From JAJYTI01 sp035302145 (lineage in GTDB: Bacteria > Bacteroidota > Bacteroidia > Flavobacteriales > Flavobacteriaceae), in contig DATGSX010000059.1 in NCBI GenBank assembly GCA_035302145.1, forward strand, positions 1-21,396: a DNA stretch of 21,396 bases, given 5' to 3'. The first letter of the stretch is position 1, and each line of letters starts with the position of its first letter. Under the pieces are notes generated by a model that saw nothing but the letters and a program-made list of their open reading frames with translations, did not search any database and was not told where the DNA came from. The translations under genes and the position numbers were made by a program. Positions 1 through 7,517 of this stretch are shown here, in pieces.

Positions 1-320
1 TGTTTAGACTTATTCCGCCAACCTGCTTGGTTATTATATTTTACAAAGTAGATTTTCAAGTCACTTTGATTAGCATAATCAACAAAATATATTTTCTTAT
101 CGGCCTGATTGGCATAGTCAACAAAATACCACAAACCCTTATTTCCACTAGCTTGATTGGAGTAATCTACTTTAAAAACCTTTAGATCTGCCTGGTTTTC
201 ATAATCCACCACATAAACCTTAACATCAGCTTGGTTGGAATATTTCACGGAGAATATCTTTTGCGAATAGGCGATAAATGGAAATAGCATACTTAATAAA
301 AGAAGAATGGTCTTTTTCAT
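1..320 (-). CDS. DUF6150-like secreted repeat protein, 3' part beyond the window
   Basis: Reading leftward from ATG at 318-320, the frame is open for 106 codons to the window edge. Residues 1-20 form a signal peptide: two lysines, a leucine-rich core, and a probable cleavage after AYS. The mature part is a string of units of about 14 residues of the form KVY-VDY-NQAD, repeated at least six times (SVKYSNQAD, VVDYENQAD, KVDYSNQAS, FVDYANQAD, FVDYANQSD, FVKYNNQAG). This pattern is what I know as DUF6150, found in Bacteroidota, with no established biochemical role. The likely location is periplasm or cell surface. The missing C-terminus prevents comparison with the usual length. The family assignment is from memory of the pattern, while the frame, signal peptide and repeats are visible directly. 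Confidence 0.75.
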   Translation of the reverse strand, partial: MKKTILLLLSMLFPFIAYSQKIFSVKYSNQADVKVYVVDYENQADLKVFKVDYSNQASGNKGLWYFVDYANQADKKIYFVDYANQSDLKIYFVKYNNQAGWRNKSK

Positions 321-718
321 GATAGCATGTTTTAGAAAACCCTAGAAGTTTTAACTGGTAAATTAGCTTAATTAGATAAGGTGTGCAAATTCAAGTGCTT
401 TATTTTAGTAAGTCGCTTGCGCTTAGGCAAATCTGAGCCCGGTGACTAATCAGAAAAGGACCTCATTTTCGACTTAAACACCCTTAGGTTGTCTACCGAC
501 ATGTTCAACCATCCGAAAAATTTTTAAGAATGAAAATATATTCCTTTGAAAAAATCACACAGGACTTCAAGTTAGGATATTTCAACATAAGAGAGAATCC
601 CCTCTCGTTTATGTAAAATAACAGTGAATTAACCCTCACAAATTATCGAATTGACACCCTCTTTAAAAACCTCATCATTACCTCAGAATAGTTAGCTTCT
701 AACTCAAATTAGGTTGAG
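321..718. other. intergenic, no gene seen
   Basis: The sequence is AT-rich with stops in all frames. It should hold the promoter of the leftward DUF6150-like gene, but I could not identify a convincing one. No tRNA, terminator hairpin or long inverted repeat was recognised. Confidence 0.5.
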
Positions 719-1143
719 GCTAACTAGTAGTAGGCAGCAACAAAGGTAGAATAGATAGTGGCTAACTACTATTAGATAAGAGTAAACAAGTAGTAGGTAA
801 CTACGAATGCAAAATACATAATTACAAACTAAAAATAGCTAGTGACAAACGCAAAATGGTTAACCATAAACTAAGAATAGATTGGAGCTAACTAGTAGGA
901 GGTAATGATGAACGTAAAATAGCTAGTGACAAATTAAGAATAGTTAAAGGCTATCTAGTAATGGCTAGCGACAAACGCAAAATAGCTAGCGGCTAACTAC
1001 TAATAGATAAAAGCTACCTAATAAGAGGTAACGATGAACGTAAAATAGATAGCCATAAACTAATAATAGATAAAGACTACCTAGTAGTAGCTAGCGATAA
1101 ACCCAAAATAGATAGTGGCTAACTACTTATAGATAAGAGCAAA
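719..1143. repeat. degenerate 126-bp tandem repeat array, about 3.4 copies
   Basis: Units begin at about 712-719, 838, 964 and 1090. Copies 838-963 and 964-1089 are exactly 126 bp each and align without large gaps. Shared blocks are GACAAACGCAAAAT (844 and 970) and GATGAACGTAAAAT (907 and 1033). A block GATAGTGGCTAACTACT recurs at 754 and 1112, with a variant at 986. The fourth copy stops near 1143. The array is dense in CTAG and TAG, so every frame is closed and it cannot be coding. Its function is unknown. Confidence 0.8.
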
Positions 1144-1725
1144 CCATTCACAGTTAAAGGGCCACTTTTATGCGTTATACAGTAGGTAATATGAGGTAAG
1201 GAGGGGGGAAATTCGTAATTCTTGAAGGATTATAGAGAACCCATTATGTGGTATGCATCCTGTGTTCTGGATATGGCAGATAAGATGGTGTTATACGTTG
1301 TTACTCCTACCTAGAAGCTGTGTAGTGAAAAGGTTTTCATTTATAGGAGAAACTGATATATTTGTTGACATATTACTGTATAAAATTCTTTCCTAAATAA
1401 CAAAAAGAGCGAACAAGATTTCCATAAAGGTCAAATCAGTCTCTCTGCTATTTTCAGACCTTTTCGCCAACCCCAAACCAGCCCACAATTAAAAGAGTTA
1501 ATTTTTTACAAATACGTTGCAATATTATAATAATATAACATATATTTGACAATAAACTCATGATTATACGGCACTATGATAAAACTCCCCCCTTATTGTT
1601 AAACAGCTCTCTCCAAGGTGAAAATCTTTTGGTAAAAGGCTAATCTTCCCCACAGTCGTTTACAACTTTTTTATAGGTTTAAGATTCTTTTCCAAAGGAA
1701 GGGGCAACTTAAATTTCCTATAATT
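1144..1725. other. intergenic, no gene seen
   Basis: No supported reading frame. A GTTGCAA motif followed by an AT-only stretch lies at 1516-1540 and resembles the TTGCAAC sites upstream of the HEPN-like gene near 19.6 kb. A short inverted pair (AAAGGTC near 1425, GACCTTT near 1457) is too weak to call a terminator. The promoter for the helix-turn-helix gene probably lies in the last 150 bp but was not resolved. Confidence 0.4.
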
Positions 1726-2013
1726 ATGGACACGAAATTTAATGGTTTGGGCAAAGAGGTTGAAAAGGATTACTGCGTGTTCAAAAACAAGTCAATTTGT
1801 ACCTGCGCTACTATGGAACCTCTTATTTCTTATTTAACCAAAGAAGAAGTGCAAAAGCATCTTAGAATTTCAGACACTACGTACTACGATTGGCGAAGAG
1901 AAGGAATTCTTAAACCCTTCCGAACCCATGGTGAAGATCGGTACCTTCCTTGGCAAATAAACAAGGTGGTCTTTGGTAAAGGATATAGAGATCGATTGCG
2001 ACCCAAAAACTGA
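1726..2013 (+). CDS. small helix-turn-helix (MerR/excisionase-like) DNA-binding protein
   Basis: The product is 95 residues from ATG 1726, or 66 from the in-frame ATG at 1813. The second start fits better, because the recognisable domain begins there: ISYLTKEEVQKHLRISDTTY, then YDWRREGILKPFRTHGEDRY. This is the helix-turn-helix plus wing of small helix_turn_helix_17/excisionase-like proteins, which in Bacteroidota accompany mobile elements and act as regulators or recombination directionality factors. The first 29 residues are Cys-rich and look unlike the family. A purine-rich AAGGAAGGGG sits about 20 nt before ATG 1726, too far for an ordinary ribosome binding site. The gene stands alone between repeat-rich spacers. 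The fold is fairly sure; the role is not. Confidence 0.6.
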   Translation: MDTKFNGLGKEVEKDYCVFKNKSICTCATMEPLISYLTKEEVQKHLRISDTTYYDWRREGILKPFRTHGEDRYLPWQINKVVFGKGYRDRLRPKN

Positions 2014-2315
2014 GCAAGCCCTTTTTCTAGTCATTGGAGCAAAATAGCTGCAGGAACACGGTGTTAATTGAACTTTAAGTTTAAGGTTCAGTGAACAGTG
2101 GTGCCTTATCTCAAAACCCATTTCTACTGTCTAGATTTTAAATGCGTGATGCTTTAAGACTAAGGCGAAATGTTGGGTGGTTATAACTGTATGATATACT
2201 GTTTAATGAGATTCTGTTGAACAGATACTAACCATGGAACTATATGTAAGCTTACTTGATAAGATAACTTCTTATACTAATCGCTTTTAGATATACTAAA
2301 ACATATTCCACAACA

Positions 2316-2670
2316 AATTCCCGCAGCTATTTTTATTGCTTTATGAAGTTTAATCAGAGGCTAGTGATTCTTTAACTCTGTTTAGATTTCACCACAGATT
2401 CTCACGAATTCCCACAGCTATTTTTCTTACTATATTCTTTTCTCTAATTGCTTACTGTCAGCCCCACAACTCGAACGTCAGTTTTTTTTCGTCCAATTTA
2501 TCGCTTGAAATTACGCTAGTTTTTAGAGGTAACACCCTCACCTATTCTCCCACTCACCAAGTTGCGCTTTCAAGCATCACAGCCTTCTGCAACTTTTCTC
2601 GCATTTCCAGCAAATTTCCACAGATTTTTATTTTCCTGCATTCCGTTCTCTAATCACTAACTCCTGAATA
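2316..2670. repeat. three diverged copies of a unit of about 60 bp
   Basis: The core AATTCCCGCAGCTATTTTTA at 2316 recurs as AATTCCCACAGCTATTTTTC at 2407 and as AATTTCCACAGATTTTTATT near 2613. The second and third copies are each followed about 30 bp later by TTCTCTAAT (2440 and 2647). Nothing codes here. The copies are unevenly spaced, so this is not a simple tandem array. Confidence 0.5.
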
Positions 2671-2696
2671 CAGAGTCCGGAAAACAATTACTTTCC

Positions 2697-2826
2697 ATTC
2701 CGAATTCATCCGGAATAGTCCAGAATCATCCGAATTCGTCCAGAATCGTCCGAAATTCTCCCAAAACATCCAAATTCGTCCGAAATCGTCCTATTTCATT
2801 CGAATTCGTTCGGATTCGTTCGGTTA
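2697..2826. repeat. degenerate 10-11-bp tandem array based on AATTCGTCCG
   Basis: About twelve consecutive units follow one another, for example GAATTCATCCG, AATTCGTCCAG, AATCGTCCG, AATTCGTCCG and AATTCGTTCG. Unit length wanders between 9 and 11 bp, and the last units shift from GTCCG to GTTCG. The array ends about 90 bp before the membrane-protein gene at 2913, so it lies in that gene's likely promoter region. Confidence 0.7.
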
Positions 2827-2912
2827 GTTGGAAAGCTCTTCATCATTTTATTGTTTTGATATTGAATTAAGAAGTAACTGCGCAGTTGCTCTAACTTTTT
2901 AAACAAATTATT

Positions 2913-3320
2913 ATGAATCAGTTTTCAAGCATTAGCAGGAAGCATTTCTCAGAATCTAGGATTAGAAAAGTGTTTCTTTCTTTCCAAAACGCAGCCGCAC
3001 TATTAAGGCGATTTGGGTTTATGCTACTCATTGTATTTAGTGCCATTTTGGGAATTACCTTACAGGTGTATCTCCGAAAAGTCGATCCTTTAGCAGCTAT
3101 TGTCGACAGTAGCATTTGGGTGGTGGTATGCTACACTTTGTGTAGTCTATTGATCTTCCATTTGGTTAGCCTACAGCTCACCAGGTTTCTGTTGAATATA
3201 GCCAAGACCTATACACAAACCTCTTTAAGAACAAGGACATGGCATGGCAAGCTTTACTTTATAAGCGTGTACTTCTTAGTACTTTTTGGCTTTTTATTTT
3301 GCCTATCGCTTTGGATGTAG
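2913..3320 (+). CDS. three-helix membrane protein, holin-like
   Basis: The product has 135 residues. After a basic 34-residue N-terminus come three hydrophobic segments, about 35-54, 64-87 and 113-134, the last ending at the C-terminus in LSLWM. There is no signal peptidase site or recognisable domain. Size and three-helix topology resemble class I phage holins, though these are usually nearer 100 residues. The final 82 nt overlap, in another frame, the start of the CHAP hydrolase gene, which implies translational coupling. Inner-membrane location is safe. The holin role is inferred from the neighbours only; an unrelated small membrane protein is possible. Confidence 0.55.
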   Translation: MNQFSSISRKHFSESRIRKVFLSFQNAAALLRRFGFMLLIVFSAILGITLQVYLRKVDPLAAIVDSSIWVVVCYTLCSLLIFHLVSLQLTRFLLNIAKTYTQTSLRTRTWHGKLYFISVYFLVLFGFLFCLSLWM

Positions 3321-3817
3321 GCCCGCCTGTCCAACCTGGTGCACGGGAACGTTTACAAGCAATCTATGTTGCAGCAGTAGGCGTTCGCGAAGCGACAGGG
3401 AATAACGATGGCCTAGAGGTAGAAGTCTACTTAGCTACTACAAACCTTGGTCCTGGATATCCATGGTGCGCTGCGTTTGTAAGCTGGGTGTTTGAGCAAG
3501 AGGGGTATGATCAACCCCGCACACCTTGGACACCAGCTTTGTTTCCCAGCAAACGCATCGTCTGGCCAGGTAAAGGGCAAACCCCAGAACTATCAGATGT
3601 ATTTGGGATCTACATTTCGAGCAAGAAACGCATTGGCCATGCGGGATTTGTGGAGAAATGGGGCGAGCACTTTGTAATAGGCATAGAAGGCAATACCAAT
3701 CCTGCAGGGAGCCATGAAGGTGACGGGGTCTACCGACGGCGTAGACGTACGAAGACTATCCATCGCGTAGCCGATTGGGTAGAGAATAATGACAGAAATC
3801 AATCTTTTAAAAAGTAG
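3239..3817 (+). CDS. CHAP-domain peptidoglycan hydrolase, endolysin-like
   Basis: The product has 192 residues. Residues 1-26 form a basic then hydrophobic leader (KRVLLSTFWLFILPIAL), suggesting Sec export or a signal-anchor. The CHAP (NlpC/P60-superfamily) amidase/endopeptidase domain spans about 38-178. It has the catalytic Cys77 in PWCAAFVSW, His134 in IGHAGFV, and an acidic or polar third residue in IEGNTN (E150). It should cleave peptide bonds or the amide link of peptidoglycan stems. A basic RRRRR run (166-170) precedes the end. The start at 3239 is preferred because it supplies the leader, although it lies inside the upstream gene. It precedes the fibronectin-III gene by 5 nt. Phage lysin or domesticated wall hydrolase are both possible. 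Confidence 0.8.
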   Translation: MAWQALLYKRVLLSTFWLFILPIALDVGPPVQPGARERLQAIYVAAVGVREATGNNDGLEVEVYLATTNLGPGYPWCAAFVSWVFEQEGYDQPRTPWTPALFPSKRIVWPGKGQTPELSDVFGIYISSKKRIGHAGFVEKWGEHFVIGIEGNTNPAGSHEGDGVYRRRRRTKTIHRVADWVENNDRNQSFKK

Positions 3818-3822
3818 AAATC

Positions 3823-4461
3823 ATGAAAGCAAAACAAAAAGTAAATTTAGGATTCTCACAATTTAGTGATGAAAATGTGTTGGTATTAGCAGAAACTGCG
3901 CTAGCAGCCATGACTGGCAATGCGAGTTTTGATGACCCAACGCCATCTCTTACCGACTTTGAAGAGGTGATAAACGCTTACACCGTAAAGTTAACCAATG
4001 CTAGAAAACGAGGCAGTCCACACGACACCGCCTTAAAAAACGAAGCAAGAAAGGAACTAGAAGACAATTTAGCTCAACTTGCTTTCTATGTAAACAAAGT
4101 AGCAAAAGGCAACTTAGCTACTATGCTTAGCAGTGGGCTTCCGGTGAGCAAGTATCGGAGCAGCACCCTATCGCCTGAAATAGTCAGACGCCTTATCGTA
4201 ACCGACGGGAGGCACAAAGGAGAAATGGTGTTGAGCTTTGACAAGCTACAGAGTATTCTTTACTATGAATACCGATACTCCTCGGAGAAAGACGAAGAGG
4301 GAGAGGTGAAGTGGGGAGATGAAGTAATCGTCACCACTTCGTCTAGGAATAATCTGATAAAACCAGTTATCCCTGGACAGACCTATTACCTAAGTGTACG
4401 TGCAGTAAATCCAAGAGGCACGGGCGACTGGAGCGACACCATAGAATGGATGGCGCGATAG
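3823..4461 (+). CDS. fibronectin type III domain protein of unknown function
   Basis: The product has 212 residues and no signal peptide. Residues 1-112 are mostly helical (KVNLGFSQFSDENVLVLAET onward, then a charged helix around 50-95). Residues 118-212 form one fibronectin-III-like beta domain, with the hallmark GQTYYLSVRAVNPRGTGDWS near the end. I recall similar helical-plus-FnIII proteins as common small genes in Bacteroidota, often beside phage-like or repeat-rich regions; their role is unknown. It follows the CHAP gene by 5 nt and is followed by a strong hairpin, so the first three genes may form one transcript. It could be a surface or particle-associated binding protein, but that is a guess. 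Confidence 0.65.
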   Translation: MKAKQKVNLGFSQFSDENVLVLAETALAAMTGNASFDDPTPSLTDFEEVINAYTVKLTNARKRGSPHDTALKNEARKELEDNLAQLAFYVNKVAKGNLATMLSSGLPVSKYRSSTLSPEIVRRLIVTDGRHKGEMVLSFDKLQSILYYEYRYSSEKDEEGEVKWGDEVIVTTSSRNNLIKPVIPGQTYYLSVRAVNPRGTGDWSDTIEWMAR

Positions 4462-4471
4462 TTTAGTAAAC

Positions 4472-4510
4472 AAACTGCCTGTAGTTAAAACCTACGGGCA
4501 GTTTTAATTC
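4472..4510 (+). terminator. rho-independent terminator-like hairpin
   Basis: Thirteen bases at 4472-4484 pair with 4492-4504 (arms AAACTGCCTGTAG and CTACGGGCAGTTT, one G-U), with a 7-nt loop and a short T-rich tail. It begins 10 nt after the fibronectin-III stop and ends about 20 nt before the lipoprotein gene, so it may reduce rather than abolish expression of the latter. Confidence 0.75.
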
Positions 4511-4525
4511 AAATTCTTTAGTATT

Positions 4526-5017
4526 ATGAAACGTATTATTCTATTCCTAGTTATAGCTCTAAGTTTTACGTTATTTTCAAACTGCAGCCTAAAACATAAA
4601 TGGCGTAGCAAACAAAAGGAGAAGTTTTCGCATCAGAAACAAGAGCAAATCAGCCGGCTACAAACTACAGAGCGCGTGGTAGTAGACACCAGTTGGCAAT
4701 ACGCCCACACTCAATTAAAAAACTACCAATTATGGGCCCTAGCCGGCAATGTGAAAATACATCCAGATGGTAGCCTAGAATCCGATCACGCCACCTTACA
4801 ATCCTGGCAGAGCAAAACCGATGAACAACAAACAGCAGGAAGAAAAAACACCTACCAAACTCAAAAGTCAGAAAAACAAACCTCAACAAACCAAACAACA
4901 AGCCTGCAAAGAAAATCCAGCCATAAAGAAAAGCGGAAAGCCAACATTAATTTGTGGTGGTTGCTAGTACTGCTACTCCCACTTGGAATATGGTGGGGTA
5001 GGAAACGAAGGTTGTAG
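4526..5017 (+). CDS. lipoprotein with C-terminal membrane helix, u-spanin-like
   Basis: The product has 163 residues. Residues 1-19 are a lipoprotein signal ending in the lipobox-like LFSNC, with Cys20 as lipidation site. The middle (21-137) is hydrophilic and rich in Gln, Lys, Ser and Thr. Residues 141-158 (INLWWLLVLLLPLGIWWG) are one membrane helix followed by RKRRL, which fits a C-terminus in the cytoplasm. A protein tethered to the outer membrane by lipid and to the inner membrane by a C-terminal helix is the layout of unimolecular spanins (phage T1 gp11 type), which fuse the two membranes at the end of lysis. Its place after a three-helix protein and a hydrolase supports this. Homology was not tested, and Asn before the Cys is slightly unusual. 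Confidence 0.55.
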   Translation: MKRIILFLVIALSFTLFSNCSLKHKWRSKQKEKFSHQKQEQISRLQTTERVVVDTSWQYAHTQLKNYQLWALAGNVKIHPDGSLESDHATLQSWQSKTDEQQTAGRKNTYQTQKSEKQTSTNQTTSLQRKSSHKEKRKANINLWWLLVLLLPLGIWWGRKRRL

Positions 5018-5223
5018 GGTTAGCTACTTATGAGATGTAGAGGCTTATAGTGTTGCGGGAGAGGAATCCTTATTTAGATAAAGTGATTGAGGTGCTTGGT
5101 TTAGAAATGGAATAGAACTGAAGATAAGGCAATTTCTCATTATTTTACTGTATGAATAAGAAGATTTTAAGGTCATAAGCTCTAATTACAGTTATTAAAA
5201 TTGCGTATGTTGTAGACATAATT

Positions 5224-6267
5224 ATGATTATGAATGCAATTGAAACTATTTATAAAGGAAGACGTTTTAGAAGTAGACTTGAGGCTAGATGGGCGATTTT
5301 TTTTGACGCAATTGATATTGGCTGGGAATATGAAACTGAAGGTTTTGAACTTGGAAAAACAAGATATCTAACTGATTTTAAACTTTCATCTTTTGGTAAT
5401 AATGAGGTTGATTTATTTGTTGAAATTAAACCGAAAAGACCTAGTATAGAGGATATAAAGAAGTGTTATCAAGTATCTATCAAAACAGGAACAGATATGT
5501 TATTAATATGCGGCACACCTGGACTTCCTGAATTTTCAAAACTTGGTCCAGATTGGAATTTAAAAACTGGTTATGTTTCATTACATTTTCCTGCAAAAAT
5601 GACAGTAAAAGGAAATGATGAAGTTACTCCTTTCAATCTTTGGGTTGAAAGCTGTCGATTTAATCTTTTTCAAACGGGTTCAGACGGATATAGCTTAGAT
5701 TCGTGGCCTATATATTGGGCTATTAATGATATAGATAATGAAACTCGTTCTTATAGTATTCTTAATCGTGTCAATTCAACAATAAGTGAAAAACATGAAG
5801 TGTATGGAGTTAATCCATTTGGTTCTTTAATTCGTTCACATTATTTTTCATATAAACTAGGGAATAGATTAATAGACCATGATAGATTAATATATGGTTA
5901 TGAACTAGCAACCTGTGCGAGATTTGAACATGATGAATTCAATTTAACTATCATTGATGGCTTCTATCGAGAATTAGAGTTAATTCCGTTTAGAAGAGTA
6001 TATTCATCTGTCGAAAACTCATATGCTCTATATTATTCATTAAAAAACAGAAGGTTTATATCAAGAAAAAGTAATGAGAAAAAACCTAATGACACAATAA
6101 CTTTGATTAAAAGCTCTCCAAAATTAATCATCAAACAATTTGTAAGTAATTATCCAAAATCACGAAGATCAAATCAGGAAAGTCAGATACGAAAGGTATG
6201 GAAAGGCTTTTTATTTAGATATAGGATTCGATTAAAAGGCTTGAAGTTAAAAAGAGTAACAAAATAA
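5224..6267 (+). CDS. PD-(D/E)XK nuclease-like protein
   Basis: The product has 347 residues; ATG 5224 and ATG 5230 are both possible. The N-terminal 100 residues carry the pattern YKGRRFRSRLEARWAIFFD (E20), a strand with YLTDF (D51), and FVEIK (E67, K69), which together give a PD-(D/E)XK active site. I know this N-terminal pattern mainly from phage and mobile-element proteins. Residues 115-347 match nothing I recognise; the C-terminus is very basic (RSNQESQIRKVWKGF onward), suggesting nucleic-acid binding. It is probably a DNA or RNA endonuclease. Its base composition is lower in GC than that of the lysis-like genes, and it stands alone between spacers, so it is likely a separate acquisition. 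A candidate mobile element starts 8 nt after its stop. Confidence 0.6.
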   Translation: MIMNAIETIYKGRRFRSRLEARWAIFFDAIDIGWEYETEGFELGKTRYLTDFKLSSFGNNEVDLFVEIKPKRPSIEDIKKCYQVSIKTGTDMLLICGTPGLPEFSKLGPDWNLKTGYVSLHFPAKMTVKGNDEVTPFNLWVESCRFNLFQTGSDGYSLDSWPIYWAINDIDNETRSYSILNRVNSTISEKHEVYGVNPFGSLIRSHYFSYKLGNRLIDHDRLIYGYELATCARFEHDEFNLTIIDGFYRELELIPFRRVYSSVENSYALYYSLKNRRFISRKSNEKKPNDTITLIKSSPKLIIKQFVSNYPKSRRSNQESQIRKVWKGFLFRYRIRLKGLKLKRVTK

Positions 6268-6274
6268 TTATTGT

Positions 6275-6853
6275 CTCAAGTTTCGCATGCTAATAACATT
6301 GGCGCTTCGGGCCTAATAGAATCAAAAACATAATACTTAAATCTTATTAATTAATCATCTAACATGCTATCCTTGACGTCGATCTATAAGTCTTTTTACT
6401 CTTATTATTCTATAACTTTAAAAGAATAAATCTTAAAGTATATTATTTACTTTTTTCCATTGCCGAAAAAAGTAACAAAAAAGTCTAGACCAAACTTGTC
6501 CATCGGTCGACGCTCGCAAGTGCTGACTAAAATAAATAGTCAGATAAAACCATGTAGCTTCGATGAGTACTTACAGCTGACAGAATTTATTTCTTAACGT
6601 CAGCACTTACGGTCAACGCTCGATGTCCTGCGCAACGGTCGGTTTAATTATTTATGTTCATCGAATTTTATAGTTCAAACATGGTAACCTTGGTTCTCAT
6701 AAAGGTGCTTTTGGAATTATTAATCGAAAATACAGTTAAAAACTCAACTGCATGAAGACTAGTGTTTTACGATGAGTATCTGTCGCTTTAGAATAATCTA
6801 GCAATCTCTATAAGAAATTGTAAATCAGCAACTTAAATTAGGTGCGAAACTTG
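6275..6853. mobile_element. candidate MITE-like non-autonomous element, 579 bp
   Basis: The ends are inverted: CAAGTTTCGCA at 6277-6287 and its complement TGCGAAACTTG at 6843-6853. The match extends with a small indel to CTAAT on the inner side. Immediately outside both ends lies the same 9-bp AATTATTGT (6266-6274 and 6854-6862), as expected for a target-site duplication, although the left inverted end is offset by 2 nt. The interior has no reading frame of note. The insertion lies at the stop codon of the nuclease gene. The flanks are AT-rich, so chance cannot be excluded. Confidence 0.45.
6518..6608. repeat. imperfect inverted repeat / potential hairpin
   Basis: AAGTGCTGAC at 6518-6527 is exactly complementary to GTCAGCACTT at 6599-6608. 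The inner arms continue with partial pairing (TAAAATAAATAGTCAG against CTGACAGAATTTATTTCTTA). The loop is about 35 nt. It lies in the middle of the candidate 579-bp element. A direct repeat CGGTC(G/A)ACGCTCG flanks it (about 6505 and 6611). Confidence 0.55.
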
Positions 6854-6862
6854 AATTATTGT

Positions 6863-7517
6863 ATAATAACTAGATTAAGGATAAACATCTATTAAATTAT
6901 GGCTTCAAATAAGAAGTCTTATCCTTTTATAATAATTTATGTTTGAATGTTTTGGTAAATTCGACTATAAAAATTATTTATTTTGTAAAAAGGAATAAAT
7001 TGAATAGAATACAAGACCAAAGAAAAGGAGAGGAGAGTTGATTAGTGACTTATAATCACATACTAAAACCCCCATCACAAACCGAAATTCGTGACAGGAG
7101 CTTAACTAAATTGGGGAGTAATGTAAATATAGTTAATTTATCTTAAATAAATCATTACACGCTACCCCATCCGCCAATAAAATATATTTTTCTGTAAAAC
7201 TTACATCTTTTCTTACCATCTATTTCATATCAACAATATACACATTAGATTTGATTTTAGATAAATAGTTAGGCTACCTATCCAACTTATAAAAAATTAT
7301 ACAACACCTATTAAAACAGCTTTCAATGAGCATCTTCTGTATTAAAAACCAAGATTTTGTTTTGAATTTACTCTATACTAAAAGTTGCTTATCATTTGAT
7401 TCAAAATAGATTTTGCATGCAATTGTTTACTCAGCTTATTTTAACCTTACTCATTCTTCTTTCGATTTGTTTTAACATTCATTATCTTTAACAGGAAACG
7501 ATAATTACATTTTTTAA
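6863..7517. other. intergenic upstream of hsdM
   Basis: The 655-bp spacer is AT-rich with no supported gene. A possible stem pairs TGGGG plus GTAATG (7112-7123) with CATTAC plus CCCCA (7153-7169), with a 6-nt bulge on one side. The promoter of the restriction locus must lie here or further upstream. TATCTTTA near 7483 resembles the Bacteroidota -7 element (TANNTTTG), but no well-spaced -33 element was found. Confidence 0.35.

Noticed and set aside
719..1143. The 126-bp array considered as a CRISPR
   Set aside because: The whole unit repeats, with no alternation of constant repeat and unique spacer, and no cas gene is present.
1420..1465. AAAGGTC/GACCTTT inverted pair as a terminator
   Set aside because: Seven-base arms with a loop over 20 nt and no upstream gene on that strand to terminate.
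1545..1575. TTGACA followed by TATACG as a sigma70-type promoter
   Set aside because: The gap between the boxes is about 13 bp, too short, and Bacteroidota promoters use a different consensus.
2916..3802. Antisense frames and a second forward frame inside the membrane-protein and CHAP genes
   Set aside because: They are shadows of well-supported genes, with no domain, signal or start-site support of their own.
5041..5115. Short frame reading RLIVLRERNPYLDKVIEVLG before a stop, possibly the tail of a lost gene
   Set aside because: Only about 25 codons with no good start and a stop directly upstream; no family recognised, so chance is as likely.
6460..6500. GCCGAAAAAAGTAACAAAAA as a dispersed Bacteroidota repeat
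   Set aside because: It looks familiar as a recurring spacer motif, but a single copy in the window cannot establish this without a genome search.
7112..7169. Bulged stem in the spacer before hsdM considered as a terminator or riboswitch
   Set aside because: Arms of only 5 and 6 bp, a 6-nt one-sided bulge and no T-tract; weak against the AT-rich background.
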